From Microbacteriaceae bacterium (lineage in GTDB: Bacteria > Actinomycetota > Actinomycetes > Actinomycetales > Microbacteriaceae), in the NCBI GenBank assembly GCA_947373155.1, contig CANBWO010000009.1:1-64000 (forward strand): DNA of 64,000 bases, given 5' to 3'. A model generated the notes under the pieces. It searched no databases, was not told where the DNA came from, and saw only the letters and a program-made list of their open reading frames with translations. Shown in pieces: positions 34,299 to 43,164 of this stretch. The position numbers and the translations under genes were made by a program. Position 1 is the stretch's first letter, and every line of letters begins with the position of its first letter.

Positions 34299-35810
34299 CT
34301 AGTTTGCCGCCGCAAAGTTGGCTAAGCGTTGGATGCTCTCTGCCTTGCCCAAGATCTCCATGCTCTCGAAAAGCGGTGGCGAAATCCTGCGACCGCTGAT
34401 TGCGGTTCGGATAGGCCCGAACGCGATTCTAGGCTTGAGCCCCATTGCTTCGATCAGCGAAGCCTGAAGAGCCAATTGGATTGCCTCGGTCTTGAACTCG
34501 GTTTCGGCAATTCCAGAAACTGCATCGATGGCCGCCCGAGCGATTTCGGCGGCGTTTTCTGGAAGCCCTGCCTTGGCATCGTCCTCCACAACAATTTGGT
34601 CTGCTTTCTTGAACAAGAATCCCAGCATGTCCGGTGCTTCGCCAAGGACCACGATGCGCTCTTGAATCAGCGGTGCACCCGCGGCAAGGATTTGCTCTTG
34701 CTCTGCGGTTAGCTCCGACCCAACAATGCCCGCACTCTGCAGATACGGCAATACTCGGTTCTTGAAATCATCGATGTCCAGCTTGCGAATATGAGCCGAG
34801 TTAATTGCGTCGGCTTTCTTCTGGTCGAACCGAGCAGGGTTTGGGTTCACATTCGCTACGTCGAAGGCGGCGGTGAACTCATCGAGGCTAAAAATGTCTT
34901 GGTCGGCGCTTAGGCCCCAGCCCAACAGAGCCAAGTAGTTCAAAAGGCCTTCTGGGATGAACCCGCGGTCGCGGTGGTGGAACAGGTTGCTCTCCGGGTC
35001 GCGTTTTGAGAGCTTCTTGTTGCCCTCGCCCATTACGAACGGAAGGTGTCCAAACTGCGGAATGAACTTGGCGATTCCGGCCTGGTACATGGCGTTGTAA
35101 AGCGCGATCTGGCGTGGAGTGCTAGAGAGCAGATCCTCGCCTCGAAGAACGTGGGTCACTCCCATTAGGGCGTCGTCTACCGGGTTGACCAGAGTGTAAA
35201 GCGGTTGTCCGTTGGGGCGAACCACCACGAAGTCTGGGAACGAACCAGCAGGGAAAGTGATTGGTCCGCGAACCAGGTCGGTGAAACTGATGTCTTGGTC
35301 TGGCACCCGAAGACGCAAAGCTGGCTGGCGCCCCTGGGCACGATAGGCCGCACGCTGTTCTTCGGTTAGGTCGCGTTCGCTGTTGTCGTAACCCAACTGA
35401 ACGGCACGTCCGTTTGACTTATTGCGCTCATCGATTTCCTCGCCGGTGAGGTAGCTCTCGTAGATGTGCCCGCTGGCCTTGAGCTTTTCGATTACATCAA
35501 GGTAAATGTGCTTGCGTTCACTCTGGCGGTATGGCTCGTTCGGGCCACCAACGCCAACGCCTTCGTCCCAGTTGAGGCCCAACCAGCGCAAGCCATCGAG
35601 GATCATCTCGAAGGATTCCTCGCTGTCGCGCTCTGCATCGGTGTCTTCGATTCGGAACACAAAAGTTCCACCGGTGTGGCGAGCGTAGGCCCAGTTGAAA
35701 AGTGCGGTTCGCACCAAACCAACGTGTGGGGTTCCGGTAGGCGAAGGACAGAATCGAACGCGAATATCGGCGCCGGTGGCAGTGGTTACAGGTGCGGTGA
35801 TTTCAGACAT
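34299..35810 (-). CDS. gltX: glutamyl-tRNA synthetase
   Basis: A 503-residue class I aminoacyl-tRNA synthetase. The HIGH motif is [17 protein letters not shown] and the KMSKS motif is [10 protein letters not shown]. In actinobacteria without GlnRS this enzyme usually also charges tRNA-Gln with glutamate for later GatCAB amidation. That is an inference here, made suggestive by the tRNA-Gln gene 106 bases downstream on the same strand and a tRNA-Glu 5 kb away. TAAACT at 35820-35825 would start transcription two or three bases before the ATG. Confidence 0.97.
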   Translation of the reverse strand: MSEITAPVTTATGADIRVRFCPSPTGTPHVGLVRTALFNWAYARHTGGTFVFRIEDTDAERDSEESFEMILDGLRWLGLNWDEGVGVGGPNEPYRQSERKHIYLDVIEKLKASGHIYESYLTGEEIDERNKSNGRAVQLGYDNSERDLTEEQRAAYRAQGRQPALRLRVPDQDISFTDLVRGPITFPAGSFPDFVVVRPNGQPLYTLVNPVDDALMGVTHVLRGEDLLSSTPRQIALYNAMYQAGIAKFIPQFGHLPFVMGEGNKKLSKRDPESNLFHHRDRGFIPEGLLNYLALLGWGLSADQDIFSLDEFTAAFDVANVNPNPARFDQKKADAINSAHIRKLDIDDFKNRVLPYLQSAGIVGSELTAEQEQILAAGAPLIQERIVVLGEAPDMLGFLFKKADQIVVEDDAKAGLPENAAEIARAAIDAVSGIAETEFKTEAIQLALQASLIEAMGLKPRIAFGPIRTAISGRRISPPLFESMEILGKAESIQRLANFAAAN

Positions 35811-35819
35811 GATTTAAAA

Positions 35820-35853
35820 AGTTTACCCGCAGGGCCTGCTGGCGACTGCGGGT
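35820..35853 (-). terminator. terminator hairpin abutting the gltX promoter
   Basis: ACCCGCAG (35825-35832) and CTGCGGGT (35846-35853) form an eight-base stem after the stop of the secreted DxR protein gene. On the minus strand the stem is followed by AAACTTTTT. The last T of the stem begins TAAACT (35820-35825), the likely -10 of gltX. Terminator and promoter thus share sequence. Confidence 0.65.
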
Positions 35854-35868
35854 GACTTTCGAATCTTG

Positions 35869-36315
35869 TTATGGCCTGTGCTTGCCGCCATTTGGGCCGT
35901 GGCCTCTAGCTGGGGCACCAAAAGGTGGCCTGGCATCCTGCGATGGGCGTGCATCAAAACTTGCGCCAAACTTAGGAGGCTTTGGTGGGCGGACATCAAA
36001 ACTTGGACGGGCGTCTGAGCTCTTTGGCGCGAAGTGTGGCGGCTTTGGTGGTCGAATATCGCCAGAACGGAAATCAAAGGTTCCGCGAATGTCACCGGTG
36101 CGAATGTCACCGGTGCGGATGTCGCCGCTAACCAGGTGGTGCTTGCCGTGTCCGCGGTGCTTGTGGCCGCCAAATTGTGGCAGAGCCGACGGAGCTGTGG
36201 TTGGGGCCGCGGTGGCGCCTGCTACCTTTGGCAACGACTTTGCGTTGGCTGCCAAAACCTGACCGGCACCAAGCAGGATTGCTGCGCTGGCTACAACTGC
36301 GATTAGCTTCTTCAT
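35869..36315 (-). CDS. secreted protein with DxR repeats, unrecognised
   Basis: A 148-residue protein with a clear signal peptide (MKKLIAVVASAAILLGAGQV, cleavage probably after LA at 22). A His/Lys/Gly patch (FGGHKHRGHGKHH) is followed by a low-complexity region with nine Asp-x-Arg motifs: three successive GDIR units, DFR, another GDIR, then DAR and DVR units alternating with PPKPP. The C-terminus is Gly/Pro/His rich. It is strongly basic and probably disordered, exported by Sec. I do not recognise a family. GAGG five bases before the ATG is a good Shine-Dalgarno. Binding of metal, nucleic acid or the cell wall are all possible. Confidence 0.75.
   Translation of the reverse strand: MKKLIAVVASAAILLGAGQVLAANAKSLPKVAGATAAPTTAPSALPQFGGHKHRGHGKHHLVSGDIRTGDIRTGDIRGTFDFRSGDIRPPKPPHFAPKSSDARPSFDVRPPKPPKFGASFDARPSQDARPPFGAPARGHGPNGGKHRP
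36085..36129 (+). repeat. 15-bp tandem repeat encoding the GDIRT units
   Basis: Three 15-base units: two identical copies of GCGAATGTCACCGGT (36085-36099 and 36100-36114) and a diverged third (36115-36129). They encode the consecutive GDIR motifs on the minus strand and could vary in copy number between strains. Confidence 0.85.
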
Positions 36316-36430
36316 TACATCCTCAATCTGCGAAAAGTGAGTTACTTTGCTGACTTATCACTGAGGATAAAGAACGAACCTTGGAGTTTGCCGAGAGAAC
36401 TGTCTTAAAAGTCTTAGAAAACTTTGTGAA

Positions 36431-37189
36431 TCACGCAACTACGGGGTTGCTAAGCACACCCACGCCATCGATGCCGCAAGAAACAGTTTGACCGGAATCG
36501 AACTTTGTGATCCCGGCGGGAGTGCCAGTTAGGATGACATCCCCTGGCAATAGCGTCATGTTCTGGCTCACGTAACTGACAATCTGAGCAACCCCGTGGA
36601 TCATCTGGTCTACCGTGGCGTCTTGCGCTACTCCCCCGGAAATCTCACTCCAGATGCGCTGGCTAGCAGGAACCCAGTCGGTTTCAATCCAAGGTCCGAG
36701 TGGGCAAAAAGTATCGAATGCTTTGGAGCGAGCCCACTGGTCATCGGTGAATTGAAGGTCACGCGCAGTCACGTCGTTGGCCACCGTGTAACCCCAAACC
36801 GCACTTAGTGCGTTCTCGACACCCACGTTTTTAGTCAGCTGACCAATCACCACTGCCAGCTCCACTTCGACTTCCACCTGAGAACTCTGTGGCGGCAGAA
36901 CGATCGCGTCGCCGTGTCCAATGATGGCGCTGTTCGGCTTGAAGAACAGAGTTGGTTCGGCGCTTGCAGCCAAGCCCAGCTCGGTTATGTGCGCCCCGTA
37001 GTTTTTGCCCACGCAAACCACTTTGCTTGGCAGGGTGGGCGCCAGCAGCTTTACCTGGCTAAGCAAAACCCGCTCGCCCGTGGTTTCGTATTGGTTCACC
37101 AGGGGGTGACCCTTTAGTTGAATAAGGTAGTTTTCATCCACGATGCCAAAACTTACCTGGCCATCGTGACTGTAACGCGCTACCTTCAT
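36431..37189 (-). CDS. fumarylacetoacetate hydrolase family protein
   Basis: A 252-residue FAH-fold protein. The metal ligands are the two glutamates in VEVEVELAVVIG and the aspartate in VANDVTARDLQ; GKNYGAHITELG and a C-terminal TGTPAGI complete the pattern. Such enzymes act on acylpyruvates, oxaloacetate or related keto acids. The exact substrate is not clear. ATG 37189 is chosen since it overlaps the ilvE stop by one base (TAATG); the frame upstream lies in ilvE. Being translated with ilvE suggests a link to keto-acid metabolism. Confidence 0.9.
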   Translation of the reverse strand: MKVARYSHDGQVSFGIVDENYLIQLKGHPLVNQYETTGERVLLSQVKLLAPTLPSKVVCVGKNYGAHITELGLAASAEPTLFFKPNSAIIGHGDAIVLPPQSSQVEVEVELAVVIGQLTKNVGVENALSAVWGYTVANDVTARDLQFTDDQWARSKAFDTFCPLGPWIETDWVPASQRIWSEISGGVAQDATVDQMIHGVAQIVSYVSQNMTLLPGDVILTGTPAGITKFDSGQTVSCGIDGVGVLSNPVVA

Positions 37190-38289
37190 TAGTCGGCTAG
37201 CTTGTGCATCCAACCGTGACGGTCGGCGACGGTTCCATACTGGATTCCGGTTAGTTCGGCACGCAACGATGTGGTTAGCTCGCCCGGCTGCTGGTCCTCG
37301 GCTCCGATTACCTCGAGGCGGCTCTTGAGCTGACCCACCGGAGTAATAACAGCGGCGGTACCGCAGGCGAAGACCTCGATTATTGCACCGCTGTTGATGC
37401 CCTCGCGGACCTCATCCAGGCTAATCAGACGCTCTTCGACAGTGATGCCGCGGTCGCGAATCAGGGTAATCACGCTGTCGCGGGTAATTCCGCGCAAGAT
37501 GTTTCCATCTAGGCTCGGGGTGGCAACGTGGCCGTCGGCGTAAACAAAGAACAGGTTCATGCCTCCCAGCTCTTCGATATGGGTTCCGGTCTCGGCGTCT
37601 AGGAACATCACCTGGGAGCAACCGTTCTCGTAGCCTTCGCTCTGAGCTAGTAGCGAAGCCGCGTAGTTACCGCCTGTCTTGGCCTCTCCGGTTCCATGCT
37701 TACCAGCGCGAGAAGAATCCAGTGCAATCCAGATCTTTACCGGCTTGAGTCCGCCGGTGAAGTAAGGCCCAACTGGAGATGCAATAACGCGGTACTCGGC
37801 ACGTGCCGCTGGTCGTACACCTAGGAAGGTCTCGGCAGCGATCTCGAAAGGGCGAATGTAAAGGGTTTTCTCATTTACCGGCTGTGGCACCCATGCGCCA
37901 TCAACCGCAATAAGTTGACGCAGGCTTTCAACAAAAATCTCTACCGGAACCTCTGGCAAAGCCATGCGGTGTGCGCTGCGCTGCAGGCGCTGGGCGTTGG
38001 CGGTCGGGCGGAAGGTCCAGATGCTGCCGTCCTGGTGACGGTAGGCCTTGATGCCCTCAAAGATTTCCTGGCCGTAGTGCAGAACAGCGGCGGCCGGGTC
38101 CATCATGATAGGGCCGTATGGCTCAACGCGGGCATCGTGCCAGCCCAGTTCCTCGGTCCAGGTAACAATCACCTGGTGGTCGGTGAACTTGGTACCAAAC
38201 ACCGGGTTCGCCAGAATCGCCTCGCGGTCTGCATCTGCAAGGGGTTTAGTGCTTTGGACTACAGTCCATTCGTAGTGCTGATCAGCCAT
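37189..38289 (-). CDS. ilvE: branched-chain amino acid aminotransferase
   Basis: A 366-residue fold-type IV PLP enzyme. The PLP lysine lies in EAKTGGNYAASLLAQ; YGQEIFEGIKAYR and VMFLDAETGTHIEELGGMNLF in parts match IlvE (EELGGMNLF). It transfers the amino group between glutamate and branched-chain keto acids. ATG 38289 is preferred over the TTG two codons earlier because GAGAGG lies six bases upstream. It follows leuB by 23 bases. Confidence 0.95.
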   Translation of the reverse strand: MADQHYEWTVVQSTKPLADADREAILANPVFGTKFTDHQVIVTWTEELGWHDARVEPYGPIMMDPAAAVLHYGQEIFEGIKAYRHQDGSIWTFRPTANAQRLQRSAHRMALPEVPVEIFVESLRQLIAVDGAWVPQPVNEKTLYIRPFEIAAETFLGVRPAARAEYRVIASPVGPYFTGGLKPVKIWIALDSSRAGKHGTGEAKTGGNYAASLLAQSEGYENGCSQVMFLDAETGTHIEELGGMNLFFVYADGHVATPSLDGNILRGITRDSVITLIRDRGITVEERLISLDEVREGINSGAIIEVFACGTAAVITPVGQLKSRLEVIGAEDQQPGELTTSLRAELTGIQYGTVADRHGWMHKLAD

Positions 38290-38312
38290 GATCAACCTCT
38301 CTGATTAAAGAT

Positions 38313-39350
38313 TTATAGGTAAGCGAAGATGCCTTGGGCAACTTCGGTTGTGGTGCGCTTGCCCGGTCCGCGGCTGGCCAGATCGGCAGCCACGGCCTTC
38401 TCGATTCGTGCCGCAGCCACCGGGTTGTTTAGGTGGTCTAGCAACATGGCCGCGCTCAAGATTGCGGCGGTTGGGTCGGCAAGGTTTTTGCCTGCGATGT
38501 CAGGCGCCGAACCATGTACCGGTTCGAACATGCTTGGGAAATCGCCATCGGGGTTGATGTTTCCGCTGGCGGCCAAGCCAATACCTCCGCTGATGGCGGC
38601 GGCTAGGTCTGTCAGGATGTCACCAAATAGGTTGTCGGTGACAATCACATCGAAGCGTTCCGGATTGGTAACCATAAAGATGGTTGCTGCATCGATGTGA
38701 AGGTAATCGGTAGTAACTCCAGGGTACTCCTGGGCTACTCGGTTCACAGTGTTCTGCCATAGCCAGCCAGCGTGAACCAAAACATTGTGCTTGTGGACTA
38801 GAGTCACGTGCTTGCGCTCGCGGCCGCTCGCCAACTCGAATGCGTAGCGAACGGTTCGTTCCACGCCGAAAGCGGTGTTCACCGAAACTTCGTTAGCTAC
38901 CTCATGCGGGGTGCCAACGCGAATGGCTCCGCCGTTACCCACGTATGGGCCCTCGGTGCCTTCACGAACTACAACAAAGTCAACGTTTCCGGGATCTGCT
39001 AGCGGGCTGGTTACTCCCGGGTAGAGCTTGGTTGGGCGCAAGTTTATGTAGTGGCTGAACGCAAAGCGCAGCTTCAGTAGCAAACCGCGTTCCAAGACAC
39101 CGCTCGGCACCTTTGGGTCGCCAATTGCACCCAGCAGGATCGCGTCGTGTTCCTTGAGCGAATCCAAATCAGCCTGGGTCAGGGTTTCACCGGTGGCGTG
39201 ATAACGGCGAGCGCCTAGGTCGTATTCGGTGGTCTTGAATTCCACACCCGAACCGCGAGTGGCAAGCGAAATTGCCTCTAGTGCGATAGCCGTTACCTCT
39301 GGGCCAATGCCGTCTCCGCCGATTACTGCGAGTTTGTATTCACGAGTCAA
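38313..39350 (-). CDS. leuB: 3-isopropylmalate dehydrogenase
   Basis: A 345-residue decarboxylating dehydrogenase of leucine synthesis. [15 protein letters not shown] is the N-terminal signature; [13 protein letters not shown] and [13 protein letters not shown] are metal and cofactor motifs. The open frame extends to 39422, but the family begins at [12 protein letters not shown] therefore choose the TTG at 39350, with GGAG nine bases upstream and a TAAAGT -10 at 39383-39388. It leads a leuB-ilvE-FAH unit. Confidence 0.95.
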   Translation of the reverse strand: MTREYKLAVIGGDGIGPEVTAIALEAISLATRGSGVEFKTTEYDLGARRYHATGETLTQADLDSLKEHDAILLGAIGDPKVPSGVLERGLLLKLRFAFSHYINLRPTKLYPGVTSPLADPGNVDFVVVREGTEGPYVGNGGAIRVGTPHEVANEVSVNTAFGVERTVRYAFELASGRERKHVTLVHKHNVLVHAGWLWQNTVNRVAQEYPGVTTDYLHIDAATIFMVTNPERFDVIVTDNLFGDILTDLAAAISGGIGLAASGNINPDGDFPSMFEPVHGSAPDIAGKNLADPTAAILSAAMLLDHLNNPVAAARIEKAVAADLASRGPGKRTTTEVAQGIFAYL

Positions 39351-39402
39351 TTTTTGCTGCTCCTGCAAGTTTGTTGCATCCAACTTTACTCTTGTGCCAG
39401 CC

Positions 39403-40023
39403 CTAGATTGGCTTGGTTGCAAGCAAAATAACAGTCACCGATGGCTTTGGGCCCTCATCGGTGCGAACGAAGCCATCGCGGTTTTCACAAACTTGTACCC
39501 GAAGGCCAAGACCGTGGCAAAGCTCTGTCAGGGATTCCACACTGGGCAAGGTGTCTGGGTTCTGAGGTCCGTGTGAGTTGTGCTGAATGTTCTCCAAGGC
39601 GTGCCAGACACCCATGAGGGTTCCGCCGGGCTTCAGAGCTGCCACTGCGTTTTGCATTGCAACGGCAAATTGGTGCGAGTAAATGTGAAGGTACGCCACC
39701 AACACCAAATCCACTGGAGCTAGCTGGCTGGTGAAATCGAGCGCACTTGCGCAGGTGGTGAGTACCTTTGCAACAACACCACGTTCTTTGGCCAGAAGCG
39801 CACACTTGTCCAAGGCATTCTGCGCGAAGTCGATATTCTCAACCTGCCAGCCCTTTTCGGCTAGCCAAACCGCGTTGCGACCCTCGCCGCCGGCAAGGTC
39901 AATCGCGGTACCCGGTGTGAGACCCTCTGTTAGTTCAACCACAAACTGGTTGACATCTTTGGTGTAGACGTACCTTTCGGTTTCATACTTCTTAATCCAA
40001 GAGGTTGGGTCCATGGCTTGCAT
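39403..40023 (-). CDS. class I SAM-dependent methyltransferase (TehB-like)
   Basis: A 206-residue methyltransferase. SAM motif I is [19 protein letters not shown], close to the TehB/thiopurine group (DLxGGxGRN), then the acidic VENIDFAQ and a later [14 protein letters not shown]. Substrate unknown; tellurite or small-thiol methylation is possible by analogy. ATG 40023 or the ATG three codons later are both possible starts; neither has a strong Shine-Dalgarno. It lies 11 bases behind the membrane rhodanese-like gene. Confidence 0.88.
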   Translation of the reverse strand: MQAMDPTSWIKKYETERYVYTKDVNQFVVELTEGLTPGTAIDLAGGEGRNAVWLAEKGWQVENIDFAQNALDKCALLAKERGVVAKVLTTCASALDFTSQLAPVDLVLVAYLHIYSHQFAVAMQNAVAALKPGGTLMGVWHALENIQHNSHGPQNPDTLPSVESLTELCHGLGLRVQVCENRDGFVRTDEGPKPSVTVILLATKPI

Positions 40024-40034
40024 CGATGTTCTTT

Positions 40035-40412
40035 CTAAAAAGTTTGTTCGAGGCCGGTGGCATCGGTGGCTTGTTGCAAACTACCCAGATTCAAGAGGTT
40101 GTCAAAGCCCCAGCCTCGCATCTTCTGAATCACGCGCTCCGCATCATCCCAGTTGGCTCCGTAAACGCCAATACGATCGTGACGCTTCAACTGGGAAACC
40201 AATGACTCAAAATTCTTGTTCATATGGCTGATTCCGCTGGCACCTGTCAGGTGGCTGTAGATGTAGTTGTTCTCATCGCGTACATCCACAATTGCCACGA
40301 GCGACTTTGGATTTGTTTTGGGAATGTAGTGTGCTGTCAAAATTGAAACCACTACGTAGGTTATGCCTATAAGAAGCACGAGCGTGGCAAACGCTATTTT
40401 CTTCATGCTCAT
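40035..40412 (-). CDS. membrane-anchored rhodanese-like protein lacking the catalytic cysteine
   Basis: A 125-residue protein with an N-terminal membrane anchor (KIAFATLVLLIGITYVVVSIL) and an external or cytoplasmic rhodanese fold. The domain starts with VAIVDVRDENNYIYSHLTGA and contains RIGVYGANWDDAERVIQKM, where the active-site loop is expected. The loop reads YGANW with no cysteine, so sulfurtransferase activity is unlikely; a binding or regulatory role is more plausible. Upstream AAGGCGG could serve as a Shine-Dalgarno. Confidence 0.78.
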   Translation of the reverse strand: MSMKKIAFATLVLLIGITYVVVSILTAHYIPKTNPKSLVAIVDVRDENNYIYSHLTGASGISHMNKNFESLVSQLKRHDRIGVYGANWDDAERVIQKMRGWGFDNLLNLGSLQQATDATGLEQTF

Positions 40413-40509
40413 TAAAAGACCGCCTTCAACGGCTATTCTGGCAGACAGAACTGTGCCTAAAAGCGCACGGTCACAGATGTGAAACCAATTCTCAACAAAA
40501 GGGCTCGTT

Positions 40510-40818
40510 ATGGCTACTGAAATCTCCCTCGAAGACCTCGCTCGCGAAATCGCAGCAGGCAGTTACGTTCTAGATGTTCGCGAAGACGACGAATGGGCCG
40601 AGGGTCACGTTCCTAACGCTGTGCACATTCCCCTTGGACAGTTAGAAGCGCGCATCGATGAAGTTGAAGACGGCGGCCGCGTTTTTGTGATTTGCCGCTC
40701 GGGAGTTCGCAGCCAAAAAGGCGCAGACATCCTGTTTGCCAATGGCCTCGACGCCGTTTCGGTCGCAGGTGGAACCATGGGTTGGATTGCCGCGGGCAAC
40801 GAAGTTGTAAAACCCTAG
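40510..40818 (+). CDS. rhodanese-like sulfurtransferase domain protein
   Basis: A 102-residue single-domain rhodanese. YVLDVREDDEWAEGHVPNAVHIPLG in segments shows the DVRE and HIPxA motifs, and the active-site cysteine is present in VICRSGVRS. It probably transfers sulfur or acts in thiol chemistry in the cytoplasm. AAGGG six bases before the ATG. It stands divergently from the cysteine-less membrane rhodanese, an unusual juxtaposition of an active and an apparently inactive copy. Confidence 0.92.
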   Translation: MATEISLEDLAREIAAGSYVLDVREDDEWAEGHVPNAVHIPLGQLEARIDEVEDGGRVFVICRSGVRSQKGADILFANGLDAVSVAGGTMGWIAAGNEVVKP

Positions 40819-40870
40819 CTTTTCAAGGCAAACCTTTTGGGCTGTGAAACCTTTGGGTAGGCCAAAGAGA

Positions 40871-40907
40871 AAGTGGCCCCTGGCATCGCGCCCGGGGCCA
40901 CTTCTTT
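40871..40907. terminator. bidirectional terminator between rhodanese and serA
   Basis: Ten-base stem AAGTGGCCCC/GGGGCCACTT with a T-rich 3' side on the plus strand and A/T-rich flank on the other. It serves the convergent rhodanese and serA genes. Confidence 0.88.
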
Positions 40908-40918
40908 GTTTTGAAAAA

Positions 40919-42508
40919 CTAGAAGGTGACGTCGATTGCCTTTAGCACGTCGGCCTCGATTGCAACGCGAACTGCCTCTAGTACGTCGTCTGCCACCTTG
41001 CTGTCTACGGTGATCACGCTTAGCGCTTTGCCGCCCTTTTGCTGACGAGCAATCTGCATAGCCGCGATGTTGATGCCCGCATCTGCGAAGGCCTTACCGT
41101 AAACCGCAACGATACCTGGGCGGTCGGTGTAAACCATGAGCACGAGGTGCTCGGCTACCGCTAGCTCAACCTCGTAGCCGTTGATGCCCACAATCTTCTG
41201 ATGGTGCTTCGGGCCAATAACGGTTCCCGAAACGCTGGCGGTGGTGCCGTCGGCCAGGGTTGCCTTGATGCTGGTCACGTTGCGGTATTCATCGCTGTGA
41301 GCATCGATGGTCAACTTCACGTCAACCCCACGCTGCTCGGCCATAAGCGGTGCGTTCACATAGGAAACCTGCTCGGTTACGGCGTTTTGATAGAAACCCT
41401 TTAGGCCGGCAAGCTTCAGAACCGACACGTCGTGAGCTGCGATCTCGCCGCGCACCTCGACCTCGATTGCGGTGACATTGCCACCGCTGATGCCGAACAG
41501 AATCTGACCCATGTTCTCCATGAGTGCGATACCCGGCTTCACGCTGGCATCGATGTTTCCACCGGCAACGTTCACCGCGTCTGGCACTAGGTCGCCAGCT
41601 AGCGCCAAACGAACGCTCTTGGCAACACTGATGCCAGCCTTCTCCTGCGCCTCATCGGTGCTGGCACCAAGGTGTGGAGTGACAACGATGTTTGGCAGGG
41701 TAAGCAGCGGGTTACCCTTTGGTGGCTCCTGAACGAATACGTCCAGACCGGCTCCGGCAATCTGGCCGGTGCTAAGGGCTTCGTATAAGGCAGTCTCATC
41801 GATGATTCCACCGCGCGAGCAGTTCACAATTCGAAGGTTGCTCTTTGCCTTAGCAAACTGAGCCGTGCCAATCATGCCGGTGGTCTCAGGAGTCTTTGGA
41901 ATGTGAATGGTAATGAAGTCAGACTGCTCCATGACCTGGTCGAGGGTTGCTAGCTTTACACCCAGCTGCTCGGCGCGAGCCGCGGTAACGTACGGGTCGT
42001 AACCAATGATGTTCACGCCAAACCCAGCAAGACGCTGGGCAACCAGGGCACCGATGCGGCCGAGGCCCACGATTCCAACGGTCTTCTCGAAGAACTCAAC
42101 ACCGGTGTACTTGCTGCGCTTCCATTCGCCGGCCTTTAGCGAGGCATTGGCATCAGGAATGTGGCGAGCCAGCGCGAACATCTGACCAATGGCCAACTCG
42201 GCGGCCGAGATCACGTTTGAGGTTGGTGCGTTAACTACCATGACACCCGCGTTAGTTGCAGCCTTGATATCTACATTGTCTAGGCCAACTCCGGCGCGAG
42301 CGATTACCTTGAGCTTAGGGGCGGCGGCGATTGCCTCGGCGTCTACCTGAGTTGCGGAGCGAACCAGAATGGCGTCTGCGGTGGCTAGCTCTTTTAGAAG
42401 TAGCGGGCGGTCGGTTCCATCGATGTTGCGAACTTCAAAATCTGGGCCCAGGGCCTCAACGGTGGCTGGCGATAGTTCTTCTGCGATCAAAACAATTGGC
42501 TTAGTCAT
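40919..42508 (-). CDS. serA: D-3-phosphoglycerate dehydrogenase
   Basis: A 529-residue long-form SerA. An N-terminal catalytic domain with ARAGVGLDNVDI, a Rossmann motif VGIVGLGRIGALVA, the catalytic NCSRGGIIDE and HLGASTDEAQEKAG segments, then an intervening allosteric domain and a C-terminal ACT domain (GIVAVYGKAFADAGINIA). It starts serine synthesis and is typically inhibited by serine through the ACT domain. I choose ATG 42508 since the family begins at MTKPIVLIAEE and TAAACT ends seven bases upstream; the frame continues ten residues further. Confidence 0.96.
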   Translation of the reverse strand: MTKPIVLIAEELSPATVEALGPDFEVRNIDGTDRPLLLKELATADAILVRSATQVDAEAIAAAPKLKVIARAGVGLDNVDIKAATNAGVMVVNAPTSNVISAAELAIGQMFALARHIPDANASLKAGEWKRSKYTGVEFFEKTVGIVGLGRIGALVAQRLAGFGVNIIGYDPYVTAARAEQLGVKLATLDQVMEQSDFITIHIPKTPETTGMIGTAQFAKAKSNLRIVNCSRGGIIDETALYEALSTGQIAGAGLDVFVQEPPKGNPLLTLPNIVVTPHLGASTDEAQEKAGISVAKSVRLALAGDLVPDAVNVAGGNIDASVKPGIALMENMGQILFGISGGNVTAIEVEVRGEIAAHDVSVLKLAGLKGFYQNAVTEQVSYVNAPLMAEQRGVDVKLTIDAHSDEYRNVTSIKATLADGTTASVSGTVIGPKHHQKIVGINGYEVELAVAEHLVLMVYTDRPGIVAVYGKAFADAGINIAAMQIARQQKGGKALSVITVDSKVADDVLEAVRVAIEADVLKAIDVTF

Positions 42509-42515
42509 AGGCTCA

Positions 42516-42521
42516 AGTTTA
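42516..42521 (-). promoter_or_regulatory. -10 TAAACT for leaderless serA
   Basis: TAAACT on the minus strand ends seven bases before the serA ATG. No Shine-Dalgarno is visible. Confidence 0.55.
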
Positions 42522-42569
42522 GTTTTTGATATAGTCAAAAAACAGATTCAAGTTTCAATAAATGTAAGT

Positions 42570-42575
42570 TACTGT
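42570..42575 (+). promoter_or_regulatory. -10 TACTGT for the nucleotidyltransferase/HEPN pair
   Basis: TACTGT ends seven bases before the ATG at 42583 with AT-rich sequence around it. The surrounding AACAG ... CTGTT elements could be part of an autoregulatory site. Confidence 0.4.
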
Positions 42576-42582
42576 TCATATT

Positions 42583-43164
42583 ATGAAACAACAGCCTGCG
42601 CAACTTTTCCCCCTCATCAAAAGCGATGCTCAGGGCCTCATTTTGGCTCGCCTGTTCATGATGCAAGATGAAGGATTTGGTATTTCCGAACTTGCAGAGT
42701 TTTCGGGAGTTAGCGTTCCAACAGCCATGCGTGAGGTGGATCGGCTTTTAGACGCGCATCTGGTGACGCAAAAACACTTTGGCCGAACTCGTGTTATCCA
42801 GGTAAATGCCCTGCACGAACTTTATGAATCGGTAAAGAAAATTATTGCCTACACTTACGGCCCGGCAGCGGTCTTACCGATTGCCCTAGCAGGCGTGGAC
42901 GGACTGGAGAAGGCCTACATTTACGGGTCGTGGGCTGCAAGGTTAAAACGTCAACGAGGACCCGAACCAAAAGATGTGGACCTAATTCTTGTTGGCTACA
43001 TGAACAGAATCGAAGCGTCGCGCGCTGCCTCAACCGCGGAGCGACTGCTTGACCGTGAAATTAATGTGCAGTTTGTTAGTAACTCTGAGTGGGAAAAAGG
43101 GGAATCTGGTTTCATTCAAACCGTAAAGTCCCGACCACTTGTAGAGATACCGATTGAAAAATAG
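42583..43164 (+). CDS. winged-helix nucleotidyltransferase (putative antitoxin)
   Basis: A 193-residue protein. Residues about 15-75 form a winged helix (GISELAEFSGVSVPTAMREVDRLLDAHLV). Residues 112-165 form a minimal nucleotidyltransferase domain: Gly115-Ser116 in YGSWAAR and the metal pair Asp131-x-Asp133 in DVDLILV. A third acidic residue is not evident; the expected position reads INVQF. It overlaps the following HEPN gene by 11 bases. MNT-HEPN pairs are known toxin-antitoxin modules in which the NTase modifies the HEPN toxin, and here a fused DNA-binding domain would allow autoregulation. Base composition is more AT-rich than neighbours, consistent with acquisition. Confidence 0.8.
   Translation: MKQQPAQLFPLIKSDAQGLILARLFMMQDEGFGISELAEFSGVSVPTAMREVDRLLDAHLVTQKHFGRTRVIQVNALHELYESVKKIIAYTYGPAAVLPIALAGVDGLEKAYIYGSWAARLKRQRGPEPKDVDLILVGYMNRIEASRAASTAERLLDREINVQFVSNSEWEKGESGFIQTVKSRPLVEIPIEK

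Noticed and set aside
36085-36129. Possible CRISPR-like repeats
   Set aside because: Units are contiguous with no spacers and encode a protein repeat.
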